In this document: positions 8,124-16,807 of the stretch, in pieces
Layout of the letters: every line of letters begins with the position of its first letter
How positions within the stretch are numbered: position 1 is the first letter of the stretch
NCBI RefSeq assembly: GCF_025210595.1
Contig: NZ_JAOARH010000038.1
Location: forward strand, 1 to 33,082
Source: Winogradskyella sp.
Lineage (GTDB): Bacteria > Bacteroidota > Bacteroidia > Flavobacteriales > Flavobacteriaceae
Direction: 5' to 3'
DNA length: 33,082 nt
Made by a program: the position numbers and the translations under genes
Notes under the pieces: model-generated
Database searches by the model: none
Seen by the model: only the letters and a program-made list of their open reading frames with translations
Told to the model about the DNA's origin: nothing

Positions 8124-8152
8124 ACCCTGAATTTATTTCAGGGTCTTTTTTT
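8124..8152 (+). terminator. Rho-independent terminator of the transporter/MscS/regulator operon
   Basis: Perfect 8-bp stem ACCCTGAA / TTCAGGGT (8124-8131 with 8137-8144), 5-base loop, then CTTTTTTT. It lies 30 bases after the regulator stop codon and closes the four-gene group that starts at 3854. Confidence 0.85.
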
Positions 8153-8185
8153 AGTATGAAACTCATTATGAAATACTGAAAACAA

Positions 8186-8211
8186 GTTTAGTACAAGTAG
8201 GTTTAGTACAA
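8186..8211 (+). repeat. Tandem 15-bp direct repeat upstream of the PPK2 gene
   Basis: GTTTAGTACAA occurs twice, at 8186-8196 and 8201-8211, exactly 15 bases apart, 78 bases before the PPK2 start. Two identical 11-mers in direct orientation suggest tandem binding sites for a regulator, but could be chance in AT-rich DNA. Confidence 0.4.
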
Positions 8212-8288
8212 AAGAATCAGAAATTTGTAGTAAATCAGATTTTACAAGTCTATAAAATCTTCATTATATTAGAAGTTTAATTTAGATT

Positions 8289-9167
8289 ATGAAAAACATC
8301 AACATAGAAGATTTTAGAATCTCATCTAAAATCAATATCAAAGATTTACCGACACAATTAGATTTAAAAGCTGATAAAAATGAATTAAAAGAAGCTTTGC
8401 GAGAGGTAAGCGAGGACTTAGCAGAAATTCAAAATGCGATGTATGCGCATGGAAAGTATTCTGTTTTGTTTTGTATTCAAGGTATGGATACTGCTGGTAA
8501 AGATAGTTTAATCCGTGAGGTGTTTAAAGAGTTTAATGTAAGAGGTATTGTAGCTCATAGTTTTAAAAAACCTACAGACTTAGAGTTAAAGCACGATTAT
8601 CTTTGGAGACACTATATTGCATTACCAGCACGAGGTAAATTCGGAATTTTTAATAGAACACATTACGAAAATGTTTTGGTAACAAGAGTGCATCCAAAAT
8701 ATTTAATGTATGAAAACATGCCAGGAATAGATAGTGTTGATGATGTTAATGAAGCATTTTGGAGCAGACGATTTGAAGAAATTAATAATTTTGAAAGGCA
8801 TATTGCTGATAACGGAACCATCATCTTTAAATTCTTTTTAAATCTTTCTAAAGATGAGCAGAAAAACAGACTTTTAAGACGACTCAGAAGAACAGATAAA
8901 CAATGGAAGTTTTCAGCAGATGATTTAAAAGAACGTAAGCTTTGGGATAAATACCAAGACTGTTACGAAGATGTTTTAAATAGAAGTTCTAAACCACATG
9001 CACCTTGGTTTAACATTCCTGCAGATGATAAACCTACAGCAAGATATTTGGTTGCTAAAATTTTGTACGATACATTAAAGACGTATTCAGATATTAAAGA
9101 ACCAGAACTTCCTGGTAAAGAAAAAGCCAATATAGATTTATATAAACAAGAATTAGAAAATGAATAG
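8289..9167 (+). CDS. PPK2-family polyphosphate:nucleotide phosphotransferase
   Basis: Polyphosphate kinase 2 family enzyme, 292 aa, cytoplasmic, transferring phosphate between polyphosphate and nucleotides. The P-loop is in FCIQGMDTAGKDSLIREVF (about residues 60-78; Walker A GMDTAGKDS). The Walker B region is IFNRTHYENVLVTRVHP. The lid carries the basic cluster RLLRRLRRTDKQWKFSADDL that grips polyphosphate and phosphates. Length and the N-terminal LDLKADK...LKEALREV helix fit the single-domain class I/III-type branch (TIGR03709-like); substrate preference (ADP, GDP or AMP) cannot be read from sequence by eye. Its last 8 bases overlap the start of the M28 peptidase gene, so the two are probably translationally coupled. 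Confidence 0.9.
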   Translation: MKNINIEDFRISSKINIKDLPTQLDLKADKNELKEALREVSEDLAEIQNAMYAHGKYSVLFCIQGMDTAGKDSLIREVFKEFNVRGIVAHSFKKPTDLELKHDYLWRHYIALPARGKFGIFNRTHYENVLVTRVHPKYLMYENMPGIDSVDDVNEAFWSRRFEEINNFERHIADNGTIIFKFFLNLSKDEQKNRLLRRLRRTDKQWKFSADDLKERKLWDKYQDCYEDVLNRSSKPHAPWFNIPADDKPTARYLVAKILYDTLKTYSDIKEPELPGKEKANIDLYKQELENE

Positions 9168-10581
9168 CATCCTAAAAGTTACAGCAAGAATTTTATTGTT
9201 GAGTTGTTTTTGTATTTCTTTTTCGTTGAGAGCTCAGTCAGACGAAGCCATTTTAAAAGCCGTATATACAACTTCATTAACCAATGGTATGTCTTATCAA
9301 TGGTTAGAGTATTTGTCTAACACTATTGGTGGACGTTTATCTGGTTCAACTAATGCAGAGCTTGCTGTACAATACACCAAGAGAGAACTCGAAAAATTAG
9401 GTTTAGATAAAGTTTGGCTTCAACCAGTTATGGTTCCTAAATGGGTAAGAGGCGAAAAAGAAATGGCTTATTTTGAAACCAAAGGAGAACTTAATAAAGT
9501 TAATATTTGTGCATTAGGAGGTTCAATAGCTACAGCAGAAAAAGGACTAAAAGCACAAGTTATAGAAGTGAATAGCTATAACGATTTAGAAAAACTCGGT
9601 GAAGCAAAAGTTAAGGGTAAAATAGTATTTATTAATAGAGCTTTACAACCTGAACTTATTAATACTTTTGAAGCTTATGGCGGTTGTTCTTCAGAACGAT
9701 ACAGAGGTGCTTACGAAGCTGCAAAATATGGAGCAGTTGGTACAATAGTGCGTTCGCTTAGCTCTAGACAGGATGATTATCCGCATACAGGTAGTATGAG
9801 TTATGGTGATTTGCCAGTAGAGCAGCGTATTCCATCAGCAGCAATTAGTACAAATGATGCTGTAAAACTAAGTGAGGCTTTAAAAAAGGATAAAAATCTT
9901 GAGTTTTTTCTTGAAATGAGTTGTCAACAATTTGATGATGTTCAGTCTTATAATGTTATTGGTGAAATTACAGGAAGTGAGTTTCCTGATGAATATATTA
10001 TTGTTGGAGGTCATTTAGACTCATGGGATTTAGGTGATGGAGCACACGATGATGGAGCAGGAGTAGTGCAATCTATGGATGTGTTACGATTGTTAAAAGA
10101 AAGTGGTGTAACACCAAAACGTAGCATACGTGTAGTATTATTTATGAATGAAGAAAACGGTTTGCGAGGTGGCAAAAAATATGCTGAAGTTGCCAAAGAA
10201 AAAGGCGAAAAGCACATTTTTGCTTTAGAAAGTGATGCAGGCGGATTTACACCAAGGGGTTTTGGTTTTCAAGGGAGTGACCTAATGCTTTCTAAAATTG
10301 ATACTTGGCGATCATTATTTAAACCCTATTTAATTCATTATTTTGAAAAAGGTTATAGTGGTGCAGATATTAGTCCGTTAAAAAGCGATGGTATTTTATT
10401 GGCAGGTTTGCGACCAGATTCTCAACGTTATTTTGATCATCATCATGCTGCTAATGATACTTTTGAACATGTTAATAAGCGTGAGCTAGAGTTAGGTGCT
10501 GCTACCATGACTGCTTTAGTGTATTTGATAGATAAATATGGAGTTGAGACAAAATTAGAAGCGAAGAAAATAAAAGATTAA
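9160..10581 (+). CDS. Secreted M28 family zinc metallopeptidase
   Basis: Exported aminopeptidase/carboxypeptidase-type enzyme of family M28 (the branch with plasma glutamate carboxypeptidase), 473 aa. The N-terminus is a signal peptide (ILLLSCFCISFSLRAQ, predicted cleavage after Ala-Gln). A PA-like inserted domain occupies about residues 110-260. The two-zinc site is complete: His285 (GGHLDSW), bridging Asp297 (GAHDDGAG), catalytic Glu331-Glu332 (NEENG), Asp359 (ESDAGG) and His429 (HHAANDT). It probably trims peptides in the periplasm or outside the cell. It overlaps the PPK2 gene by 8 bases and is convergent, with a 9-base gap, to the DUF6090 gene. Confidence 0.9.
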   Translation: MNSILKVTARILLLSCFCISFSLRAQSDEAILKAVYTTSLTNGMSYQWLEYLSNTIGGRLSGSTNAELAVQYTKRELEKLGLDKVWLQPVMVPKWVRGEKEMAYFETKGELNKVNICALGGSIATAEKGLKAQVIEVNSYNDLEKLGEAKVKGKIVFINRALQPELINTFEAYGGCSSERYRGAYEAAKYGAVGTIVRSLSSRQDDYPHTGSMSYGDLPVEQRIPSAAISTNDAVKLSEALKKDKNLEFFLEMSCQQFDDVQSYNVIGEITGSEFPDEYIIVGGHLDSWDLGDGAHDDGAGVVQSMDVLRLLKESGVTPKRSIRVVLFMNEENGLRGGKKYAEVAKEKGEKHIFALESDAGGFTPRGFGFQGSDLMLSKIDTWRSLFKPYLIHYFEKGYSGADISPLKSDGILLAGLRPDSQRYFDHHHAANDTFEHVNKRELELGAATMTALVYLIDKYGVETKLEAKKIKD

Positions 10582-10590
10582 AAGCTGTTT

Positions 10591-11316
10591 TTATTCATCT
10601 TTATTAATTCTTTTATAAATCCTATCAATCAATTCGGTAGCATCATCTTTGTATTTTTGAGTGATTGTTAGGTTATTTATCGTCGCAAGCATTCTATGGG
10701 AAGCGACGCGTTTTTTATAATCGTCACTTTCTGTAAAATAACTTATAATTTCATCTGTTAGTTTGTTTTGAGCTAAATCAATAAACCACGGAAACTTTTC
10801 AAAATCACTAAAATTTTTCATTACAATGGTTTCCATTCGGTTATTGTTCTTTTCAACTAAAGGTGTGTAAACCGAGTAAAACCTTGTAATATCTGCTATG
10901 AGACTATCTTTTTTAGTGCCTTTTAGTTCTGTTAAAGTTTTTAATTGTTCAAAACCTTTATTCTGAATTGTAAATGGTTGATATATGGTTACTAAATTTA
11001 AACATGCTATACAATCTGTATAATTGTCCTTAGTAATTTCGCCTTTAATTATTTTATTGCTGTTTTCAATGTTGGTTTTATAGAATTGAATAATATTTTT
11101 AGCAGATAATGTATCTGCTTCCATATCATAGGCTATGGTTCTAAGATTAGCATTTATACTATTTTTTAATTTTCTTTCTTCATTTAAATTATTAACGTAA
11201 AGCGCTAATAAAATACCAATCATTACTAAAATAATTTCACCAACAGCATATAGTAAATAGCTACCTACCTTATTAGAGAATAGCTTTTTTCTAATTTTAC
11301 TAAAAACGTTAATCAT
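10591..11316 (-). CDS. DUF6090 family membrane protein
   Basis: A 241-aa protein of the Bacteroidota-specific DUF6090 family, recognised by the N-terminus: a basic amphipathic start (MINVFSKIRKKLFS), then one transmembrane helix (about residues 20-43, LLYAVGEIILVMIGILLALYV) ending in N-N-L-N-E-E. The rest (about 45-241) is a mostly helical, charged domain with no motif that gives a function. It is the last gene of a minus-strand group, starting 5 bases after the 32-aa microprotein, which itself overlaps the S9 peptidase stop. DUF6090 proteins often occur in tandem clusters; here there is one copy. Confidence 0.82.
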   Translation of the reverse strand: MINVFSKIRKKLFSNKVGSYLLYAVGEIILVMIGILLALYVNNLNEERKLKNSINANLRTIAYDMEADTLSAKNIIQFYKTNIENSNKIIKGEITKDNYTDCIACLNLVTIYQPFTIQNKGFEQLKTLTELKGTKKDSLIADITRFYSVYTPLVEKNNNRMETIVMKNFSDFEKFPWFIDLAQNKLTDEIISYFTESDDYKKRVASHRMLATINNLTITQKYKDDATELIDRIYKRINKDE

Positions 11317-11321
11317 GGTTT

Positions 11322-11420
11322 TTATTTTTGTTTTATTTTTATGTATTTAGATACCAGTCGAATTCCTAATCTTGCGAAAAGGATAACTGCGATAACCATT
11401 ACAATATCAAAACCGTTCAT
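11322..11420 (-). CDS. 32-aa single-helix membrane microprotein
   Basis: A small reading frame between the S9 peptidase and DUF6090 genes. Its ATG (11420-11418) overlaps the peptidase TAA (11422-11420) as TAATG, and its stop lies 5 bases before the DUF6090 ATG. The product starts MNGFDIVMV, has a hydrophobic core of about 15 residues (IVMVIAVILFA), then a basic tail (RLGIRLVSKYIKIKQK). It would be a single-pass protein with the basic end in the cytoplasm by the positive-inside rule. The exact fit between two coding genes, the coupled start and the membrane-like composition support a real gene, but I know no family for it and such a short frame can arise by chance. Confidence 0.6.
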   Translation of the reverse strand: MNGFDIVMVIAVILFARLGIRLVSKYIKIKQK

Positions 11421-14113
11421 TACTCTTTTATAACTCTAATTCCTACGTAATTACTTTTGATGTTTTCAGCATCATTCGGGTCAAAATAATCATAAGCACT
11501 ATAGCCATATATGCCATTATCATAATATTCAGCAACATTACCTCCAATATCATAGACCAATGCATCTCCAATTTTTGAAGATTTGTATTGCCCAACTTCT
11601 TTTAGTAAGTAAGTTTTAGCATTAAGCTTCGTTTTTAATTTTTCATAATCACTTGGTACTAGATTATAACCAGCCCAATAATTTAGCGTATTCTCTTTAG
11701 CGGCTACTTTTTTAGCAGATTTATGAAACGCTTTTGCTTCTTTTTCTGAAGGAAGTCTGTAAGTGTTACCAGTTTGTTGTGAAAGCCAATCAACATAGTT
11801 TTTGGCTTCATTTAAAGATACAACAACAGGATGGTTATCCTTACCAATTTCATAATTATGATTATTTCTGTAGGCTTTAAATTGAGCATTGGTCACTTCA
11901 AATCTTCCTATGGAAATAGAATCCTTTTTAAGAGCTACTGTTTCTGGTACTAAAATTCTATTTATTTCCTCTCCGTATAAGCCATTAGTCTTTTTTACGG
12001 ATTGTAATTTTATAATATGGTCTAAAGGACTTCCTTTTTTAAAAGCTTCATTATCAGTTTTTGGTTTATCTAACAAATAGGTTTCTATCCACGTAATTTC
12101 TTCATTCATTTTACGTAATTGGTGCGTAATTTTCCCTAAACCGTGAGGCTGTCCAGGAAACCAAAGAAATCTAACAGGTGCTTTGCCAACCTGTTGTAAG
12201 CCTCTATAATATTCCCAACCTTGATCTCTAGGAACAGCTCTATCTGCACTACCATGAAATATTATGGTCGGAGTTTTAATTTTTTCAATTTCAAATAAAG
12301 GAGATTTTAAGATATAATTCTCGTTATATGTTTTTCCATTTACATCATCCCAAGGTGCGCCACCAAAGTAATGCTGGTCAAAGCTTACTCCAAATCTACA
12401 AGTACCATAATCTGAGGTCCAATTAACATCACCAGCACCAGGTGCAGCAACTTTAAACATATCTGGATACCGAACAGTTAACATAGTTGTTATTATGGCA
12501 CCATTAGACCAACCCATTGTACCCAACTTATTCTTATCTATTTTACCTTCTTTAGATAAAACCTCAATTCCTTTAATGATATCTTCCATTTCTGGCTCAT
12601 AGTAATTTTCTTTAATACTCTCAACATATGAAAGTCCGTGATTAGCAGAACCGTGGTAATTTGGTTTTAAAACAAACATGCCTCTTTGAGCTAATAAATT
12701 TGGATAGGTACTCCAACGCTCAGACCATAAATCTAAATCTTGACTTGCTGGTCCGCCATGAATAGAAAGCATTAAAGGATATTTTTTGCCCTCAACATAA
12801 TTTTCTGGATAATAGAGGATACCTGTCACTTCTTCATTGTTGTAGCCTTTCCAAACCATCACCTCACTTTTTGTAATTGATTTTTTTGAAAGGTTTTTAT
12901 TTAGTTTAACGAGTTCACTTTCATTAGAAAATTTATGTTCCTTTAAGTCCGCTACATGAAAACTAGGCAAACGAGAAGCGGTTGAATAATTGTAAACAAT
13001 TTTAGATCCATCTTTGGAAATGGAGTTTATAGATACATGGTCGTTCTTTTCATCTAAGTTAATTTTCTTTTTAGTCCAAGAGTTACCGTTCTTTTTATAA
13101 TAAGCCAATCTTCTGGTAGTTCTATTAGCTAATGAAACGATGATATCGTTACCAGCAACATGGTAACCACCAGCATGCCCTAAATCCCAATCTAAATCAA
13201 CTTTAGTATGGTCTTTAGATTGTAAATCAAAATAATAAAGTTCATTGATTCCAGAGCCATTGTATTCTGGGTTTGAGCCATATTCGGACGAGAAATAAAA
13301 TCCTTTGTTGTCATCTGTAAATCTAAAACCATAAGTAGGATAACCAAATTCAGATAGTATTCTCGTGGTATTACCTGTTTCCAGGTTTTTTAAATATTGA
13401 TAAGGATCGCGCTGCGCATCAGATGCATAACTAATGTTTCGTTGTACACCATAAACTAACCATTTTCCGTCTTTAGAAATACGATAACCTGAAAGTGGTT
13501 TTTTATTTGAGGTTAATCTTTTTATAGATTTATCTTTAATATGAAATGCATAAATATGGTTTGGTTTCCAATGCAAAGAGTCTTCAACGATTACGACATT
13601 ATCCTTTTTTTCTTCATTATTAGATTCGTATAATGTTATTCCATCGTTAGATTGAAACAAAAGGGTTTTATTATCTTTCCATTGAAGATTAGAAATTCCG
13701 TTTTTAAACTCTTTTACTTCTTTGGCTTCACCTCCATAAATGCTTAATTTCCATAACTTTTTACCTTTGTCTCTAGAAGATAAAAAATAAATATATTCAC
13801 CATCTTTAGAAAATAAAGGACTGTAGTCATTGTCCTTTCCGTTAGTGAGTTGAATGGTCTTATAAGCGTCATCTTCTTTAAGGTCTAATCGTGTTAAATA
13901 AATATCCGAAACAAAACGATCTTTATCTTTAACTGCTTTTCGTTTTGTCCAAACAACCATAGAATTATCTGGTGAAATAGATACAGATCTTACATATTCT
14001 GTATTGATAATGTCTTTAGGAGTCCAACGAGAAGGGTCTTTTACATCTTGAGCTTTTAATGAAAAAGGGATTAAAATAAAAGTGATGAAAAAGTAATGTA
14101 TTAATTTATTCAT
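11420..14113 (-). CDS. S9 prolyl-oligopeptidase-like peptidase fused to a SUMF1/FGE-like domain
   Basis: An exported 897-aa fusion. Residues 1-21 form a signal peptide (FFITFILIPFSLKAQ). Residues about 25-420 are a TolB/DPP-IV-like beta-propeller with repeated SPDN/SKDG blades. Residues about 430-685 are the S9 alpha/beta-hydrolase with catalytic triad Ser536 (GWSNG), Asp624 (GSADR) and His657 (QPHG). Ordinary family members end here. This one continues for about 200 residues with a formylglycine-generating-enzyme (SUMF1)-type fold: FEVTNAQFKAY, NHPVVVVS-like segment, YRLPSEKEAKAF, GGNVAEYYDN and a final VGIRVIKE. That domain has no cysteine, so it cannot be a copper-dependent formylglycine-generating enzyme; a binding or structural role is more likely. 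It leads a coupled three-gene unit. Confidence 0.9.
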   Translation of the reverse strand: MNKLIHYFFITFILIPFSLKAQDVKDPSRWTPKDIINTEYVRSVSISPDNSMVVWTKRKAVKDKDRFVSDIYLTRLDLKEDDAYKTIQLTNGKDNDYSPLFSKDGEYIYFLSSRDKGKKLWKLSIYGGEAKEVKEFKNGISNLQWKDNKTLLFQSNDGITLYESNNEEKKDNVVIVEDSLHWKPNHIYAFHIKDKSIKRLTSNKKPLSGYRISKDGKWLVYGVQRNISYASDAQRDPYQYLKNLETGNTTRILSEFGYPTYGFRFTDDNKGFYFSSEYGSNPEYNGSGINELYYFDLQSKDHTKVDLDWDLGHAGGYHVAGNDIIVSLANRTTRRLAYYKKNGNSWTKKKINLDEKNDHVSINSISKDGSKIVYNYSTASRLPSFHVADLKEHKFSNESELVKLNKNLSKKSITKSEVMVWKGYNNEEVTGILYYPENYVEGKKYPLMLSIHGGPASQDLDLWSERWSTYPNLLAQRGMFVLKPNYHGSANHGLSYVESIKENYYEPEMEDIIKGIEVLSKEGKIDKNKLGTMGWSNGAIITTMLTVRYPDMFKVAAPGAGDVNWTSDYGTCRFGVSFDQHYFGGAPWDDVNGKTYNENYILKSPLFEIEKIKTPTIIFHGSADRAVPRDQGWEYYRGLQQVGKAPVRFLWFPGQPHGLGKITHQLRKMNEEITWIETYLLDKPKTDNEAFKKGSPLDHIIKLQSVKKTNGLYGEEINRILVPETVALKKDSISIGRFEVTNAQFKAYRNNHNYEIGKDNHPVVVSLNEAKNYVDWLSQQTGNTYRLPSEKEAKAFHKSAKKVAAKENTLNYWAGYNLVPSDYEKLKTKLNAKTYLLKEVGQYKSSKIGDALVYDIGGNVAEYYDNGIYGYSAYDYFDPNDAENIKSNYVGIRVIKE

Positions 14114-14330
14114 GTTATTTATAATTAATATGAGGGGATTTGATTGATTACTATTCTTTTAAAGGGTAAAAGATTTATGGTTGGTTAAAGGTATAAAAAA
14201 GAGATGTAATTAGCATTGTGTCTTTATAATACATACATTTTATATAAGGCAAGATATTTTTCTATTTAAAAATCTAAATAAGCCAAAATACACTCCAATT
14301 AGATTAAAGAAAAATCGATACAAAAAATAA

Positions 14331-14361
14331 TTGGTTTAAACTATGTGTATGTGTATTTTTG
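14331..14361 (+). promoter_or_regulatory. Predicted sucC promoter
   Basis: TTG at 14331-14333 and TATTTTTG at 14354-14361 are separated by 20 bases, an excellent fit to the Bacteroidota promoter pattern. The transcription start would be near 14365 and the leader about 24 bases. The rest of the 275-base gap between the divergent S9 peptidase and sucC genes shows no other feature I can support. Confidence 0.65.
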
Positions 14362-14388
14362 TGACACCAAATAAATTTCAGATAACAA

Positions 14389-15582
14389 ATGAATTTACAC
14401 GAATATCAAGGAAAAGAATTACTAAGCAGTTTTGGAGTACGCATTCAAAGAGGAATTGTTGCTCAAAGTGCTGATGAAGCTGTAGAAGCAGCTAAGAAAT
14501 TAACTGAAGAAACAGGCACTGGTTGGCATGTTATTAAAGCTCAGGTTCATGCTGGTGGACGTGGAAAAGGCGGAGGAGTTAAGCTTGCTAAGAACTTAGA
14601 TGAGGTAAAAACATTAGCAGATCAAATCATAGGTATGAATTTGGTGACACCTCAAACATCTGCTGAAGGTAAAAAAGTACACCAAGTATTGATTGCTGAA
14701 GATGTATATTATCCTGGTGATAATGAACCAGAAGAATACTATATGTCTGTGCTTTTAAATAGAGGTACAGGAAAGAATATGATTATGTATTCTACTGAAG
14801 GAGGTATGGATATTGAGCAAGTTGCTGAAGAAACACCGCATTTAATTTTCACAGAAGAAATAGATCCTGCTTTAGGACTTTTAGGTTTTCAAGCACGTCG
14901 TGTAGCATTCAATTTAGGATTGTCTGGTACTGCGTTTAAAGAAATGACAAAATTTGTTTCAGCATTATATACAGCCTATGTAAAATCTGATGCGTCTTTA
15001 TTTGAAATCAATCCTGTTTTAAAAACAAGTGATGATAAAATTATGGCAGTAGATTCTAAAGTAACTTTAGATGATAATGCCTTATATAGACATAAAGATT
15101 TAGCGGAATTACGTGACAAACGAGAAGAAAACCCAATTGAAGTAGAAGCAGGTGAGTTAGGACTTAACTATGTAGACTTAGACGGAAACGTTGGTTGTAT
15201 GGTTAATGGTGCTGGTTTAGCAATGGCTACTATGGATTTAATTAAGCAAGCAGGTGGTGATCCAGCAAACTTCTTAGATGTTGGTGGTACAGCTGATGCT
15301 GCTAGAGTAGAGGCTGCTTTTAAAATCATTTTAAAAGATCCTAACGTAAAAGCTATTTTAATTAACATCTTTGGTGGTATTGTACGTTGCGATAGAGTAG
15401 CACAAGGTGTTATTGATGCTTATAAGAATATGGGAGACGCTATTCAAGTACCAATCATTGTGCGTTTACAAGGTACTAATGCAGACATCGCTAAAGAATT
15501 AATAGACAATTCTGGCTTAGATGTATTAAGTGCAACTGAATTCCAAGAAGCTGCTGATAAAGTACAAGAAGTACTTTCTTAA
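14389..15582 (+). CDS. sucC: Succinate--CoA ligase (ADP-forming) subunit beta
   Basis: Beta subunit of succinyl-CoA synthetase, 397 aa, the TCA-cycle enzyme that makes ATP or GTP from succinyl-CoA. It starts with the hallmark [17 protein letters not shown], followed by the ATP-grasp domain ([18 protein letters not shown] around residues 48-65; [24 protein letters not shown]). The C-terminal CoA-ligase domain has [31 protein letters not shown] and [11 protein letters not shown]. Length is standard. The alpha subunit gene sucD is not next to it, which is common in this phylum. It has its own promoter and a strong terminator, so it is transcribed alone. Confidence 0.97.
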   Translation: MNLHEYQGKELLSSFGVRIQRGIVAQSADEAVEAAKKLTEETGTGWHVIKAQVHAGGRGKGGGVKLAKNLDEVKTLADQIIGMNLVTPQTSAEGKKVHQVLIAEDVYYPGDNEPEEYYMSVLLNRGTGKNMIMYSTEGGMDIEQVAEETPHLIFTEEIDPALGLLGFQARRVAFNLGLSGTAFKEMTKFVSALYTAYVKSDASLFEINPVLKTSDDKIMAVDSKVTLDDNALYRHKDLAELRDKREENPIEVEAGELGLNYVDLDGNVGCMVNGAGLAMATMDLIKQAGGDPANFLDVGGTADAARVEAAFKIILKDPNVKAILINIFGGIVRCDRVAQGVIDAYKNMGDAIQVPIIVRLQGTNADIAKELIDNSGLDVLSATEFQEAADKVQEVLS

Positions 15583-15605
15583 TAGTTTAGAATTATATAA
15601 TTAAT

Positions 15606-15638
15606 AAAAAATGCGTCTTTTTAAAAGACGCATTTTTT
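15606..15638. terminator. Bidirectional terminator between sucC and the DUF1456 gene
   Basis: A near-perfect palindrome: AAAAAATGCGTCTTTT paired with AAAAGACGCATTTTTT around a central T. It gives a GC-containing stem with T-run on either strand, so it can end both sucC and the convergent minus-strand DUF1456 gene. Confidence 0.88.
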
Positions 15639-15664
15639 ATTAATTAATGTTAAGGGTTGTTAAT

Positions 15665-15901
15665 CTATTTTTTTTTAGGTTTTGGCATAGGCCCTCTTAA
15701 ATGAACAATTAATCCGTTAAGAAAATTACGAAGAATCTGATCGCCACATTCCATATATTTTGGATGATCTTCTCGTCTAAAAAAAGCATTAAGTTCACTT
15801 TTTGAAATTCTAAAATCTACAAGCTCAAGAATTTTTACAATGTCCTCGTCTCTTAGCTTATGAGCTACTCTAAGTTTTTTAAAAATATCGTTATTTGTCA
15901 T
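15665..15901 (-). CDS. DUF1456 (YehS-like) protein, single domain
   Basis: A 78-aa protein matching one DUF1456 unit. Conserved features are MTNNDIFKKLRVAHKLRD at the start, FFRREDHPKY, and GDQILRNFLNGLI, followed by a short basic tail (PMPKPKKK). E. coli YehS has two such units in about 156 aa; this protein corresponds to the second half only, and the single-unit form is complete here (own ATG, stop and terminator). Function is unknown; the family is helical and sometimes described as DNA-binding-like, which I cannot confirm. An 18-bp palindrome sits directly upstream of the start codon. Confidence 0.82.
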   Translation of the reverse strand: MTNNDIFKKLRVAHKLRDEDIVKILELVDFRISKSELNAFFRREDHPKYMECGDQILRNFLNGLIVHLRGPMPKPKKK

Positions 15902-15902
15902 T

Positions 15903-15920
15903 GAAATGAAATTTCATTTC
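15903..15920. repeat. 18-bp perfect palindrome at the DUF1456 start
   Basis: GAAATGAAATTTCATTTC is a perfect palindrome ending one base before the DUF1456 ATG on the minus strand. It could be an operator for a dimeric regulator or a hairpin over the ribosome-binding region. The rest of the gap up to 16376 is very AT-rich; I see no gene, strong promoter or terminator in it. Confidence 0.5.
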
Positions 15921-16376
15921 CTTTTTCAAGGAAATCTTTGATTTATAATCTTTTATGAATTTTTGATAATGTTCTAAGTCAAAGCGGTATTATTAATTAT
16001 AAAGCATTATCAAGTAAATATTAAATATCGTGCATAATAAATTAAAGAATATCTTATTCTAGAATTTTTATAATCTTTTGGTAAATACACCTAAATAGTT
16101 TTTAACATGTTTAGTTGATTTATTTTGGTTGTAAATAGTATAATCTCTTTATAAACAGCGCTTTGAGCGGTGTTTTTGGTTGAAAATAATAACGTGATAA
16201 TTAATGAAATATGCTTTAATTTTATGCTATTATTGGCTTTTTGGTTTGATAAACGTTTAATAATTCCGACTAAGTACATTTAATTTTTCGACAAGATACA
16301 TCATATCTACGACAATAAAATAATGTACCTATTTAACTTTACAGTATAAAATAAATACCCTAATTCCTACATATAA

Positions 16377-16778
16377 ATGATCAATCGTGCCGAAAAATTG
16401 AGCTTACTTTCTGAGATGATTGCTTTTGCACAATCAGATGAAAATATAAAGTCTATTGAATATAATTTTTTATTCAGTATAGCTAAACAATTAGATATAT
16501 CTAAAGAAGATTTTGAATATCTTTTTGAGCATCCTGTAACTTATGTCCATTTAAAATCTCATAGCGAACGTATTGTTCAGTTTCATAGATTGGTACTACT
16601 AATGAATGTAGATCATAAGGTTTCTCCAAGGCAGCTAGCTAAAATTCATAATTTTGGATTACGAATGGGCTTAAGTCATGAGTCTATTAATCGTGTATTA
16701 GATCTTATGGATAGTTTTCCTAATAAAATTGTTCCACCAGATTTTTTAATTGATATATTTAAGGTTCAGTATAACTAA
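16377..16778 (+). CDS. TerB-like hypothetical protein
   Basis: A 133-aa, all-helical, cytoplasmic protein with a TerB-like pattern: it opens with KLSLLSEMIAFAQSDENI (the usual helix with an acidic end), then EYNFLFSIAKQLDI, then a repeat-like second half (HRLVLLMNVDHKVSPRQLAKIHNFGLRMGL). The Asp/Glu positions that bind metal in true TerB proteins are only partly evident, so this is a fold-level suggestion. It converges on uvrB with a 29-base gap and no visible terminator. In flavobacterial genomes small proteins of this kind sit beside uvrB, but no DNA-repair role can be read from the sequence. Confidence 0.6.
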   Translation: MINRAEKLSLLSEMIAFAQSDENIKSIEYNFLFSIAKQLDISKEDFEYLFEHPVTYVHLKSHSERIVQFHRLVLLMNVDHKVSPRQLAKIHNFGLRMGLSHESINRVLDLMDSFPNKIVPPDFLIDIFKVQYN

Positions 16779-16807
16779 TTATTATTGTATTCTTAGTAAA
16801 CACTAAA

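Noticed and set aside
14114-14330. Riboswitch or long structured leader between the S9 peptidase and sucC genes
   Set aside because: No extended pairing or conserved riboswitch core recognised; sucC has its own promoter with a short leader.
16091-16279. Minus-strand frame of 62 codons in the gap upstream of the TerB-like gene
   Set aside because: Very AT-rich DNA, no recognisable domain or signal sequence, no promoter match and no operon context; it looks like chance.
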